From NCBI GenBank assembly GCA_025360525.1, contig JANYCA010000167.1, forward strand, positions 1 through 49,986: a stretch of 49,986 nt of DNA, read 5' to 3'. The DNA is from Chitinophagaceae bacterium. GTDB lineage: Bacteria; Bacteroidota; Bacteroidia; Chitinophagales; Chitinophagaceae. Numbering within the stretch: the first letter of the stretch is position 1; each line of letters begins with the position of its first letter. Below, in pieces: positions 9,485 through 17,498 of the stretch. The notes below the pieces were generated by a model. That model worked only from the letters and a program-made list of their open reading frames with translations. It made no database searches and had not been told where the DNA came from. The translations under genes and the position numbers were made by a program.

Positions 9485-9898
9485 ATGAAACGAGTAACTT
9501 CAATCGGAGGGATATTTTTTAAATGTAAAAACCCCGATGCACAAATGGATTGGTATGAGCAACACCTTGGCATTGCCATGGATAAATACGGTAGTAGTTT
9601 TCAGTGGCGTAGGGCAGATGAAAAAGAAAAGAAAGGGCATACAGCATGGGGGCCATTAGAAGAAAACAGTGATTATTTTGGCAATACATCTCAGCAATAC
9701 ATGATTAACTACCGGGTAGAAAATTTACCTCTACTTGTTGAGCAGCTAAAAAAGGAAGGCGTTACTATTGTAGATGAAATTGAGGCATTCGAATATGGTA
9801 AATTTGTTCACATTCTGGATTTGGAAGGTAACAGGGTAGAGCTGTGGGAAGCCAATGATGAAGTGTATGAAAAGATGCTAAACGCAGTAACAAAGTAG
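9485..9898 (+). CDS. VOC superfamily (glyoxalase/dioxygenase-like) protein
   Basis: 137-residue single-domain member of the vicinal oxygen chelate superfamily. The N-terminal strand and YEQHLG helix, and the C-terminal motif HILDLEGNRVELWE (about 110-123) with the metal-ligand Glu, are typical. Such proteins act as metal-dependent lyases, dioxygenases or antibiotic-binding proteins; the substrate cannot be told. A second, distinct VOC gene follows 147 bases downstream, so the two could be functionally linked though they are not tandem duplicates. Confidence 0.85.
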   Translation: MKRVTSIGGIFFKCKNPDAQMDWYEQHLGIAMDKYGSSFQWRRADEKEKKGHTAWGPLEENSDYFGNTSQQYMINYRVENLPLLVEQLKKEGVTIVDEIEAFEYGKFVHILDLEGNRVELWEANDEVYEKMLNAVTK

Positions 9899-10045
9899 GA
9901 CTGATTTAAAGATTTTGTTTTACCCTTTTGTGCAAAGAAATCTGCTTTGCTTAGATACAATAAAAATTTCCGTGCAATAAAAAGCTTTTTGTGAAACAGT
10001 GATTTAGTATAAAAACATTTTAAACACTTTTTAAATAGCATTATC

Positions 10046-10429
10046 ATGAACAACGCCATCAGCTGGTTTGAAATACCAGCAGTGGATTTAGCCAGAGCCA
10101 CACAATTTTACGAATCAATTTTTGCTACAACATTAATACCAATGGACTTACCCAACATAAGGATGCGCATGTTTCCGCTCGATGACATTCAAAATGGTAT
10201 TGGTGGAGCTGTTGTTGACAGTGGTGGATTTCACAAACCTTCTCTTACAGATGGACCTTTGATTTACCTGAATGCGAACCCCGATATTCAACTTATTTTA
10301 GATAAAGTTGATTCTGCCGGTGGGAGTATAATGGTAGGTAAAACAGAGATCAGTCCGGAGAACGGATACATGGCGGTGATTATAGATACAGAAGGCAACA
10401 GGATAGGCTTGCATTCAATTGCTCCTTAA
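10046..10429 (+). CDS. VOC superfamily protein
   Basis: 127-residue VOC/glyoxalase-like protein beginning MNNAISWFEIPAVDLARA, the characteristic start of the subgroup with the ..WFEIPV.D..RA.. strand-helix, and ending IIDTEGNRIGLHS. In that subgroup the last strand often carries H in place of E as ligand, as here. Cytoplasmic; reaction unknown. It is followed nine bases later by the DUF1801 region, whose start is overlaid by a long palindrome. Confidence 0.85.
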   Translation: MNNAISWFEIPAVDLARATQFYESIFATTLIPMDLPNIRMRMFPLDDIQNGIGGAVVDSGGFHKPSLTDGPLIYLNANPDIQLILDKVDSAGGSIMVGKTEISPENGYMAVIIDTEGNRIGLHSIAP

Positions 10430-10434
10430 AAATA

Positions 10435-10470
10435 TTTAGATTGCATAAAACATGTTTTATGCAATCTAAA
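10435..10470. repeat. perfect 36-bp palindrome over the DUF1801 start
   Basis: The half-site TTTAGATTGCATAAAACA (10435-10452) is followed immediately by its exact reverse complement (10453-10470). The palindrome starts 5 bases after the VOC stop codon and contains the ATG at 10459 (and a TTG at 10441) of the next gene. As RNA it would fold into a tight hairpin hiding the start; as DNA it could be an operator or part of a terminator. Confidence 0.85.
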
Positions 10471-10926
10471 GCCAGCACGGTAGAAGCTTATATGGCATCA
10501 TTACCCCAGGACAGGCAGGAGGCTATTTTAAAAATCCGGCAAGCAATTCTTACAAATATTCCTGAAGGGTTTGTTGAAGAAATGAGTTATGGCATGGTAG
10601 GATATGTTGTACCGCATAGCCTTTATCCTGCAGGTTATCATTGCACGCCTGCGTTGCCATTACCTTATATGAATGTTGCATCGCAAAAAAATTTTATTGC
10701 CATATACCACATGGGCATTTATGCAAATACACAATTATTAAATTGGTTTACGGACGAGTATATCAAACGGGTAAGCGGCAAATTGGATATGGGCAAAAGT
10801 TGTATTCGTTTTAAAAAACCAGCAAATATTCCATTTGATTTGATCGGGGAATTAGCTGGTAAACTAACGGTTGCAGCATGGATTAAGCTGTATGAAAAAA
10901 ATTTTACTTCCACTAAAAAGAACTGA
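10459..10926 (+). CDS. DUF1801 domain protein
   Basis: 155-residue cytoplasmic protein of the DUF1801 (YdhG-like) family. Visible features are the N-terminal helix TVEAYMASLPQDRQEAILKI, the segment EEMSYGMVGY, and the central strand KNFIAIYHMG, all typical of the family, whose biochemical role is not established. The ATG at 10459 is preferred to an in-frame TTG at 10441 because it gives the standard start MQSKASTVEAY. Both lie inside a 36-bp perfect palindrome, so translation initiation may be controlled by structure. It probably shares a transcript with the preceding VOC gene. Confidence 0.85.
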   Translation: MQSKASTVEAYMASLPQDRQEAILKIRQAILTNIPEGFVEEMSYGMVGYVVPHSLYPAGYHCTPALPLPYMNVASQKNFIAIYHMGIYANTQLLNWFTDEYIKRVSGKLDMGKSCIRFKKPANIPFDLIGELAGKLTVAAWIKLYEKNFTSTKKN

Positions 10927-11009
10927 GATCAAAAAATTAGTTGCTGTTTCTAAAAAACTCCTTTCCAGCAATGCCTTCCAAACAAATGTTTACCAATCGA
11001 TATACAACC

Positions 11010-11017
11010 TACCTTTG
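11010..11017 (+). promoter_or_regulatory. -7 promoter element for the glycosyltransferase gene
   Basis: TACCTTTG fits TAnnTTTG and ends seven bases before the ATG at 11025, predicting a very short or absent 5' leader. Confidence 0.55.
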
Positions 11018-11024
11018 AAATGCT

Positions 11025-12197
11025 ATGATGCAGGTTGTGTTTATTATTTCTTTATTACTTTTTACAGGCTATGCGCTACTAATTGTTTTCTATACAGTAA
11101 GCTGGAAACAAATGCCTGTCTTTGCACCTGTTCCTGCTCCATTGTCGGAGGAAGATTCAGTTAAAATTTCCATTATTATTCCTGCCCGAAATGAATCTGC
11201 AAACATCAAATCCTGCCTCGATTCTATTTGCCTGCAAAGTTATCCTGCGCAATTGTATGAGGTACTGGTAATAGATGACCACTCTACAGATGATACAGCA
11301 ACTATTGTAAAAAATTATCCGGCAACAAACATCCGCCTTATTTCTTTGCAGGATTTTTTACAAGATGGGATCATCAATTCTTATAAAAAAAAGGCCATTG
11401 AAATCGCCGTATCAACAGCCACTGGTCAATTAATAGTATCTACCGATGCCGATTGCATAGTGCATAAAAACTGGTTGCAAACTATTGCCCGGTTTTACCA
11501 CCAATCCAATGCAACATTGATGGTAATGCCGGTAGCTTTTCTTCCTGTAAGCCCGGGGGCTGGCCTGGGTACTAAATTATTATCCATCTTTCAGTCATTA
11601 GATTTTATGGTACTACAGGGCATAACTGGTGCTTCTGTTTATAAAAAAGCACATAGCATGTGTAATGGCGCCAACCTTGCTTACACTAAAAAAGTATTTA
11701 ACGAGGTAGGCGGCTTTAAAGGAATTGATCATATAGCCAGTGGCGATGACATGCTATTGATGCACAAGATATTTTCGTTGTACCCTCAAAAAGTTTTATT
11801 TATTAAATCTCCGGAAGTAATTGTGCAAACACAAGCTGCACCTACCCTAAAGGCCTTTATCAATCAACGGATTCGTTGGGCCAGCAAGGCAGATAAATAT
11901 GATGATAAAAGAATTTTTGCTGTACTGCTGCTGGTGTATTTTTTCAACCTTTGGCTGATGGGTTTAATGATTGCTTCGTTCTTTTCTTCTTCTATTTTAT
12001 ATTACACGCTTGTATTGATTGTTGCCAAAACGCTGGTAGAATTATTATTTCTTTTTCCGGTAGCCGCTTTCTTTAGCAATAGCAAACTGCTTTTTTATTT
12101 TCCGTTTGCACAACCCTTTCATATTTTATATACGGTGGTTGCAGGTTGGCTGGGCAAGTTTGGTAGTTATAGTTGGAAGGGCCGTCATGTTAATTAA
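11025..12197 (+). CDS. membrane-bound family 2 glycosyltransferase
   Basis: Processive-type GT2 enzyme, 390 residues. One N-terminal membrane helix (about 3-24), a cytoplasmic GT-A domain (about 45-290) with VIDDHSTDDT, the metal-binding STDADC, the acceptor-site SGDDML and the QRIRW motif, then three or four C-terminal helices (about 300-380). This architecture fits transfer of sugars to a lipid or growing polysaccharide at the inner membrane; donor and acceptor are unknown. The start is one of two adjacent ATGs (11025/11028). It stands alone between its own promoter and a terminator shared with dnaN. Confidence 0.88.
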   Translation: MMQVVFIISLLLFTGYALLIVFYTVSWKQMPVFAPVPAPLSEEDSVKISIIIPARNESANIKSCLDSICLQSYPAQLYEVLVIDDHSTDDTATIVKNYPATNIRLISLQDFLQDGIINSYKKKAIEIAVSTATGQLIVSTDADCIVHKNWLQTIARFYHQSNATLMVMPVAFLPVSPGAGLGTKLLSIFQSLDFMVLQGITGASVYKKAHSMCNGANLAYTKKVFNEVGGFKGIDHIASGDDMLLMHKIFSLYPQKVLFIKSPEVIVQTQAAPTLKAFINQRIRWASKADKYDDKRIFAVLLLVYFFNLWLMGLMIASFFSSSILYYTLVLIVAKTLVELLFLFPVAAFFSNSKLLFYFPFAQPFHILYTVVAGWLGKFGSYSWKGRHVN

Positions 12198-12379
12198 AAT
12201 TCGGAAAAGCCCGATAGCAGTTGCTCGTACTACAAAAGCCAACTGTAATTTTGACCGCCAGCGTTACCGCAGGTCTTAAACACTGTCAACGCTTCACTAA
12301 CAAGAACTTTATAAAAAAGCGCTTCTTTTTAATTTTTTATTGAAAGTAAATGAACCATTCTGGATAGGGTTACAAATAA

Positions 12380-12409
12380 ATAAACCGGGTGTTTAAACAC
12401 CCGGTTTAT
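12380..12409. terminator. bidirectional terminator between glycosyltransferase and dnaN
   Basis: A perfect 30-bp palindrome, ATAAACCGGGTGTTT followed by its reverse complement, sits between the convergent genes; it ends 18 bases before the dnaN stop. The A/T-rich ends supply a short U tract in either direction. Confidence 0.8.
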
Positions 12410-12427
12410 ATGTACGTATTTATTATT

Positions 12428-13546
12428 TTAATTATTCAGCATCAACGGCATTACCAGCATCAGTAATTCTTCGTTGGCATCTTCTTCGGTTGGCTTTATA
12501 ATGCCTGCCTTGGTAGAGGTGCTTAATTCAATATTGATCTCTTGTGTTTCTGCTGCATTCAGCATTTCTATTAAAAATTTGGCATTAAAGGCTATCTGTA
12601 AATCTTCGCCATCGTACTGGCAGGCCATTCTTTCGTTGCCCTCAAAACTAAAATCAACATCCTGTGCAGCAAGTTGTAATTCGCTGCCGTTAATGCTTAT
12701 TGCCACCTGGTTGGTGCTTTTGTTACTAAACACACTCACCCTGCGTAATGCGTTTTGAAAATCAACCTTATTTACGGTCAGTTTATAAGGATTGTCAACC
12801 GGTATTACAACTTTATAATCAGGGAAACGGGCATCAATTAACCGGCAAACCAGTTCGGTACCACCATGTTTTACAAAAAGATGATTGCTGTTGTAAGAAA
12901 GCGTTAACTCATCTTCATTATCCGGCAACGCACTTTTTAAAAGGTTCAATGGTTTTTTAGGAACGATAAACGTATCCGTTTTAGGACAAACAACATCATT
13001 GCGTTTGTATTTTACCAGGCGATGTGCATCTGTTGCCACACAAGTAAGGCCTTTTTGATCCAGCTCAAAAAATACACCTGTCATTGCCGGACGAAGATCA
13101 TCGTTGCTTACTGCAAACAAACTTTTATTGATGGCCGTAACCAATGCAGAAGATGTCATAGTAAAAGAGTTAGCATTATCGGCTACCGGCTCTTTTGGAA
13201 AGTTATCGGGATTTTCGCCCATTACTTTGTATTTACCATTATCGCTGGTAAGTTCAATGGCAAAGGTTTTAATATCGATGTTAAAAGTAAGTGGCTGCTC
13301 TGCAAGATTCTTCAACGATTCTATCAATATTTTTGCTGGAATACAAACCTTGCCGCTTTCTTTTGCCTCAATATCAAGATGCACTTTCATTACTGTCTCC
13401 AAATCCGTAGCCACTACTGTAAGCTTATCTTTTTCAATTTCAAACAAAAAATCTTCCAGAATAGGCAATACTGTATTAGCATTAATAACGCCGTTAATTT
13501 GCTGCAATTGTTTAAGCAAGGCAGACGAAGACACAATAAACTTCAT
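12428..13546 (-). CDS. dnaN: DNA polymerase III beta sliding clamp
   Basis: Ring-shaped processivity clamp of the replicative polymerase. Three successive clamp domains of about 120 residues fill the 372-residue protein, beginning MKFIVSSSALLKQLQQI and ending LVMPLMLNN, the conserved C-terminal strand that forms the partner-binding pocket. Conserved segments include TGVFFE and VATDAHRL in domain 2. It is not next to dnaA or recF, consistent with dispersed replication genes in this phylum. TATCTTTG at 13567-13574 on the minus strand is a likely promoter. Confidence 0.97.
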   Translation of the reverse strand: MKFIVSSSALLKQLQQINGVINANTVLPILEDFLFEIEKDKLTVVATDLETVMKVHLDIEAKESGKVCIPAKILIESLKNLAEQPLTFNIDIKTFAIELTSDNGKYKVMGENPDNFPKEPVADNANSFTMTSSALVTAINKSLFAVSNDDLRPAMTGVFFELDQKGLTCVATDAHRLVKYKRNDVVCPKTDTFIVPKKPLNLLKSALPDNEDELTLSYNSNHLFVKHGGTELVCRLIDARFPDYKVVIPVDNPYKLTVNKVDFQNALRRVSVFSNKSTNQVAISINGSELQLAAQDVDFSFEGNERMACQYDGEDLQIAFNAKFLIEMLNAAETQEINIELSTSTKAGIIKPTEEDANEELLMLVMPLMLNN

Positions 13547-13566
13547 AAAATAGTTTTAATTCAATT

Positions 13567-13598
13567 CAAAGATAAAAGATTGCTTATAATTACTTCAA
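13567..13598 (-). promoter_or_regulatory. dnaN promoter
   Basis: On the minus strand TATCTTTG (13567-13574) matches TAnnTTTG, with a TTG 21 bases further upstream as candidate -33 element. The -7 element ends 20 bases before the dnaN ATG. Confidence 0.5.
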
Positions 13599-13650
13599 GA
13601 TAAAAAATTTTGAGGGAATAAATGATTAACTGCATGGTAAAATTTGACTA

Positions 13651-13738
13651 AACGGGCACCCCTGCCATTTGCAAATTGCATTGGCGTTGCTGTTTGTACA
13701 GGTAATAAGACGTCCTAATTACTGGTGCCCGTTTTTTA
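13651..13738 (+). ncRNA. candidate small structured RNA with terminator-like end
   Basis: AACGGGCACC (13651-13660) pairs perfectly with GGTGCCCGTT (13724-13733), enclosing about 63 nt that contain a further CCTG/CAGG pairing. The 3' arm is followed by a T-run (GTTTTTT), which points to a plus-strand transcript ending here. A near-consensus -7 element TAAAATTTG sits just upstream. The 3' arm overlaps the last codons of the S41 gene on the other strand. No known RNA family is claimed; it might instead be a long-loop terminator or attenuator. Confidence 0.35.
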
Positions 13739-15221
13739 TAAGCCCTTTTACTATCAACATCTTTCTATCCTGCGATTTTGCTACGCCATCCACCGTTGGT
13801 GGTATGTAAATATCCGGTGCAACGCCACGCCCGTTTTTGGGTGTATGGTTGTATTGTACAATTCGGAACAAGGGTAATCTTACCTTGAGTTTTGTAACCG
13901 GTAGGGTAATATCCGGTATCATAATGCCGCTGTTTCCATGCCATCCTCCGCCGGTTTCTTCTCCGGCAAGAATAACATTTTGCTGACCTTTTACCGCATG
14001 GCAAAACAACGTTGATGCAGAAAAAGTTGGCCCGTTTATAAGTACATAAACTTTACCATTAAAGTGGTGGTTGGTCTTGGGCTGATACGTATGTCGTTCA
14101 TAAAAGCCAAAATGAAAATTACCATCTTTCCTTTTTTTAGTTAAAAAGAACAGGCCAAGATTGGTTAAAAAACTTTGATGAATGTATTGGCCATAAGGCT
14201 TTAAAGACTTTGCGGCGGCATAAGCAGAATCGGCCACCTTAAAAGGCGTATTCCGAATGTACCTGGTAAGCAGGGCATAGATATCAATATCGCCTCCGCC
14301 ATTACTGCGTAGATCAATTATCAGGTTTTCAATGCTATCCCTCCTTAATTTTTTAAACGTTTGTTTAATAAATTTTCTTAAATGCCTGCCGCCGCCGCCG
14401 CTAAATGTGTTAAGGGTAAAGGTGGCTGTGTTTAAGCTGCTATCTATTTCCAGCGACCGGTAGCTTTCTTTTCTTTCTTTTTTTCGTTGTTGCCGGGATT
14501 TGTTTTCATAGATGGAATCCATTCTTTTTTTTTGGCCCTTTACGGTATCCGGTGCCGGGATCCACATGGGTAACATCGCTGTTTTTGAAGCGCCGCTGCT
14601 ATCAATAAAGGCCACCCGGTAATTTTTAAAAATACCAAATATATTACGATGAAAGTAGGGGAAATTACTACTGAGCCTGATGTAGTTTATATTGTTGGCA
14701 TAACCATCTGCAGGCAGGTATTGAAACATTTGCTGCTGCAATATTTTTACAGGCACATTATTGATGGCGGTTATTACAGTACCGGTTTTAAAAACAGTGT
14801 CTTTTTTATTGAGATTGGCTGTTACCACCATTGTATCGGCCCAGGTTTTTACAAACAAAGGAAATGATGGTATATGCTTTCTTCTTATAAACCGATTCCA
14901 GTTGTTGCTCATGCTAAAAGTAGTATGGCCGCAGTGAATTTTTTGCGTAAGCGGAGCAATTACCTTCCAGCCAAATTGCAATTCGGTCATGCTATCTGCA
15001 ATATTATTATACAAACTATCAAAGTAATAATCCATTTGCGGCTTTGCTGTGTACCAATAAATAGCGGGGTGCTTTTGCTCCAGGATATTTCTAAGCAATG
15101 TGTAATCCTGCTGAAGTTGCTCTTTTGAAAACTTTTTATCTGCCTGGTAAGATTTGTAACTGCTGGCACAGGAGCAGCAAAAAATGATACTGGTAAAATA
15201 AATGTAATTGATCCGCCTCAT
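13719..15221 (-). CDS. S41 family peptidase lipoprotein
   Basis: 500-residue exported serine peptidase related to C-terminal processing/tricorn core proteases. The N-terminus MRRINYIYFTSIIFCCSCAS is a lipoprotein-type signal with candidate lipidation Cys at 16 or 18. A PDZ-like segment (about 125-175) precedes the S41 core (about 255-480), which shows LIIDLRSNGGG, NGPTFSAST with the likely nucleophile Ser, and AGEETGGG. The classical Lys of CtpA-type enzymes is not seen in that last motif, as is common in this subgroup. It lies 57 bases downstream of the pyridine-nucleotide salvage operon and could be read through from it. Confidence 0.85.
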   Translation of the reverse strand: MRRINYIYFTSIIFCCSCASSYKSYQADKKFSKEQLQQDYTLLRNILEQKHPAIYWYTAKPQMDYYFDSLYNNIADSMTELQFGWKVIAPLTQKIHCGHTTFSMSNNWNRFIRRKHIPSFPLFVKTWADTMVVTANLNKKDTVFKTGTVITAINNVPVKILQQQMFQYLPADGYANNINYIRLSSNFPYFHRNIFGIFKNYRVAFIDSSGASKTAMLPMWIPAPDTVKGQKKRMDSIYENKSRQQRKKERKESYRSLEIDSSLNTATFTLNTFSGGGGRHLRKFIKQTFKKLRRDSIENLIIDLRSNGGGDIDIYALLTRYIRNTPFKVADSAYAAAKSLKPYGQYIHQSFLTNLGLFFLTKKRKDGNFHFGFYERHTYQPKTNHHFNGKVYVLINGPTFSASTLFCHAVKGQQNVILAGEETGGGWHGNSGIMIPDITLPVTKLKVRLPLFRIVQYNHTPKNGRGVAPDIYIPPTVDGVAKSQDRKMLIVKGLIKNGHQ

Positions 15222-15278
15222 AGATTACGAAGATAAGCAGCTAATGTTTTTAGTGAAGGGTTAACCGGAGGTTTAACG

Positions 15279-15887
15279 TTACTGGTTGGTTTGCGGTAAA
15301 GCATCAACAGCCTGTATTGCCTTTTGCAAGCGTTGGTGATAAGTGCCACTAATATCAATCCAGGGCACCTGTTGATTGATCATAATATCTTTGTAATAAT
15401 GGTATAATTTTTCCCTTGTTGCTAAATCAGGATATTCCCTTAGTTCGTCTTTAATCCAGGGCAAATCAATATTGCAGAGTAAATATAAATCGTATTTTCT
15501 TTCTACAATTTGGTTTAAAATCCAGTGATGGCATTTATCAAATACAAACTCACACCATACTTTCATTACATACATATTCGTGTCGAGAAATATGGGGGAA
15601 TGGTGGGGGGTGAATGGTGAATGGTGAATAGTGAGTGATGAATTTGCAACGTTACTATTAGGCACAACGGGTTTATTATTAGTTGAATTCAGGGCTTCAT
15701 CTTCCAAAGAAATTTGCCCTTTTGCTATCTCCAATAGATTTTCGTAGCTGTAGGCGGTTCCGTTCTTTAATAAATATTCACGGGCGTATTCTTTTACCCA
15801 TACTGTTTGGTAATGGGCAGCCAGCATTTGGCACAAAGTGCTTTTACCGGTAGATTCGGGCCCTATTACAACAATTTTATTTGGCAT
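15279..15887 (-). CDS. NadR-type ATPase / ribosylnicotinamide kinase-like protein
   Basis: P-loop protein resembling the C-terminal nicotinamide riboside kinase domain of NadR (AAA_28 family), here without the adenylyltransferase and repressor parts. Walker A GPESTGKST is at residues 9-17, followed by EYAREYL and the lid/nucleoside region DTNMYVMKVWCEFVF. It should phosphorylate the nicotinamide riboside brought in by PnuC, two genes upstream. Residues about 75-98, a Ser/Pro/His-rich stretch, look like an insertion and are encoded by tandem 7-bp repeats (15598-15639). Three bases separate it from tag, so they are surely cotranscribed. Whether the insert is tolerated is unknown. Confidence 0.85.
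   Translation of the reverse strand: MPNKIVVIGPESTGKSTLCQMLAAHYQTVWVKEYAREYLLKNGTAYSYENLLEIAKGQISLEDEALNSTNNKPVVPNSNVANSSLTIHHSPFTPHHSPIFLDTNMYVMKVWCEFVFDKCHHWILNQIVERKYDLYLLCNIDLPWIKDELREYPDLATREKLYHYYKDIMINQQVPWIDISGTYHQRLQKAIQAVDALPQTNQ
15598..15639. repeat. six tandem 7-bp repeats inside the kinase gene
   Basis: Six heptads on the plus strand: GAATGGT, GGGGGGT, GAATGGT, GAATGGT, GAATAGT, GAGTGAT. The total of 42 bp keeps the reading frame of the minus-strand kinase gene and encodes the SLTIHHSPFTPHHSP-like stretch. Confidence 0.85.
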
Positions 15888-15890
15888 AAT

Positions 15891-16451
15891 TTATTGTCTT
15901 TTCCAGGCTGGCTTAGCCTTTATTACTTTTTTAAATACGGAACAACTTTCATGATGTGCACCCGGCAAATAACCGGTGCTCATCAAAAACTCATTTACAA
16001 TTTCACCCCCGGTAAACCGAAATGTTTTTTTAAATAACAACGTCCAATCTTGTTTTGTTTTTGGGTGATGGTGATTAAGCCAGTTTTTAAAAGAAGTAAA
16101 TTCTTTTTGTATTTGTATGATGGATCTGGCATTTTCAATTGCCGCATTAATTTTTAACCGGTTGCGAATAATATTGGCATCATTCATCAGCCGTTCAATA
16201 TCTTTTTCATTGTAAGCTGCAACTTTCTTAAGGTTGAAATTATGATACGCAACTCTAAACCCAACCTGCTTTTTTAAAATGGTAGTCCAGCTTAAACCCG
16301 CCTGGTTAATCTCCAGCACGAGGCGACAAAATAATTCATTGTCGTCATTAATAGGGAAACCATAATGCAGGTCGTGGTACTCCTTATGAACATGTAAATC
16401 TCCTTCTTTCATTAAGCCTATTGCTTCACAATAAGTAGACGGTTTATCCAT
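15891..16451 (-). CDS. tag: DNA-3-methyladenine glycosylase I
   Basis: Base-excision repair enzyme that removes 3-methyladenine from DNA. The 186-residue sequence shows the Tag signature: YHDLHYG, LEINQAGLSWTTIL with the active-site Glu at about 47, and DANIIRNRLKINAAIENA. Likely zinc ligands are Cys8, a His in the YHDLH region, and His/Cys in AHHESC near the C-terminus, as in E. coli Tag. It is sandwiched between pnuC (9 bases) and the kinase gene (3 bases). A repair gene inside a vitamin-salvage operon is unusual, though NAD metabolism and repair may be coordinated. Confidence 0.92.
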   Translation of the reverse strand: MDKPSTYCEAIGLMKEGDLHVHKEYHDLHYGFPINDDNELFCRLVLEINQAGLSWTTILKKQVGFRVAYHNFNLKKVAAYNEKDIERLMNDANIIRNRLKINAAIENARSIIQIQKEFTSFKNWLNHHHPKTKQDWTLLFKKTFRFTGGEIVNEFLMSTGYLPGAHHESCSVFKKVIKAKPAWKRQ

Positions 16452-16460
16452 AACAGTAAT

Positions 16461-17090
16461 CTATTTTAAATTTGAATTGGCCTTCTTCATCCATTCCATT
16501 AAACCAAACACTGCCATTATCAATAACACAAAATAATACACACTCGTAAATACATATTGCTTTACAAAGTACAACGGAATGGACGCAATATTAGTAGCAA
16601 TCCACCAGTACCAGCTTTCTACTTTTTTTTTGGTCATAAGCCACATGCCTGTAAAGGCGGAAGCAGAAGCAAAGGCGTCGGCCCAGGGAATAACTCCGGG
16701 GGCAAAATTTTTTTTTAGATAAGTAAGTGATACAAATATGATGATGTAAAATATCGCAAAAAATAACCATTGGTAAAGCCACCAGTTTTTATTGGAATGG
16801 GTGATGTGAACAATATGTTCTTGTTGCTGATTTTTTTTTGTCCATAAATACCACCCGTAAATACTCATGATAGTGTAATACAAATTAACCGAAGCCTCAC
16901 CTATTAGCTGCCCTTTAATACTTAAAAAAATATAAAAGATCGTGTTGATGAGGCCTACGGGATAAACCAAAATATTTTCTGCTCTCGAATACCAAACACT
17001 TGCTATACCAGCAAAAACAGCAACGTATTCCATCCAGCCTGTCTGCTTCATTCCATTTGCAAATTGCTGCCATATCTCTGTTAAGTTCAT
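16461..17090 (-). CDS. pnuC: nicotinamide riboside transporter PnuC
   Basis: Inner-membrane facilitator for nicotinamide riboside, 209 residues with about seven helices. The family pattern WYSRAENILVYPVGLINT and the IYGWYLW segment are visible in the first half, with KKVESWYWWIATNI in the second. Paired with the downstream NadR-type kinase, it forms an uptake-and-trap route to NAD. Its ATG overlaps the stop of the upstream small gene (ATGA), indicating translational coupling. Confidence 0.93.
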   Translation of the reverse strand: MNLTEIWQQFANGMKQTGWMEYVAVFAGIASVWYSRAENILVYPVGLINTIFYIFLSIKGQLIGEASVNLYYTIMSIYGWYLWTKKNQQQEHIVHITHSNKNWWLYQWLFFAIFYIIIFVSLTYLKKNFAPGVIPWADAFASASAFTGMWLMTKKKVESWYWWIATNIASIPLYFVKQYVFTSVYYFVLLIMAVFGLMEWMKKANSNLK

Positions 17091-17332
17091 GTTGATTTTT
17101 TCTTTTTCTTTTCAAGCTTTTGCTGAACCATTTGTCGGTGATCTTCCACTACTTTTAAATTGGAGCGTTTCCGACAATTGCCGGTTGCAGCTAATTTTAT
17201 TTTTTTCGACTTACCATCCACATTCCGGGTTTCCTGTTTATATGCAGCCGCAATATCCCGGGGCATAAATAATGAATGCGAAAAAAAGGGAAACGGAAGA
17301 AAAAAAATTGCAGTGAAAAAGAGTAAACGCAT
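17087..17332 (-). CDS. small exported lysine-rich hypothetical protein
   Basis: 81 residues: a hydrophobic N-terminal signal (MRLLFFTAIFFLPFPFFSHS), then MPRDIAAAYKQETRNVDGKS and a very basic C-terminus ending in a KKKKK run. The RDI..AYK..TR...GK stretch recalls the mature N-terminus of exported M1 metallopeptidases of this phylum, but nothing after it does, so this is at most a weak hint. The four-base ATGA overlap with pnuC argues that it is a real gene at the head of the salvage operon. Role unknown. Confidence 0.5.
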   Translation of the reverse strand: MRLLFFTAIFFLPFPFFSHSLFMPRDIAAAYKQETRNVDGKSKKIKLAATGNCRKRSNLKVVEDHRQMVQQKLEKKKKKST

Positions 17333-17432
17333 AGAAATATATTTTTATGAAGGGAAAATAAACATATTTATGCTATCCATTTTAAAGTTTTGTAAAGAGC
17401 AATGATAGCAGTAACAAATTATTCAATGGAAT

Positions 17433-17458
17433 AAAAAAAGCATCTATGGAAGATGCTT
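17433..17458 (-). terminator. terminator of nfu
   Basis: Minus-strand hairpin AAGCATCT / AGATGCTT with a 5-nt loop and a following T-run (the A-run before 17440), 41 bases beyond the nfu stop. Confidence 0.8.
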
Positions 17459-17498
17459 AATTTATATTACTGGTTTACGCCCTTTCAAAGGATTGGCG

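Noticed and set aside
17087..17332. Truncated M1 metallopeptidase, because of the RDI..AYK..TR stretch
   Set aside because: The following residues do not continue the M1 pattern, so a separate small exported protein is the safer call.
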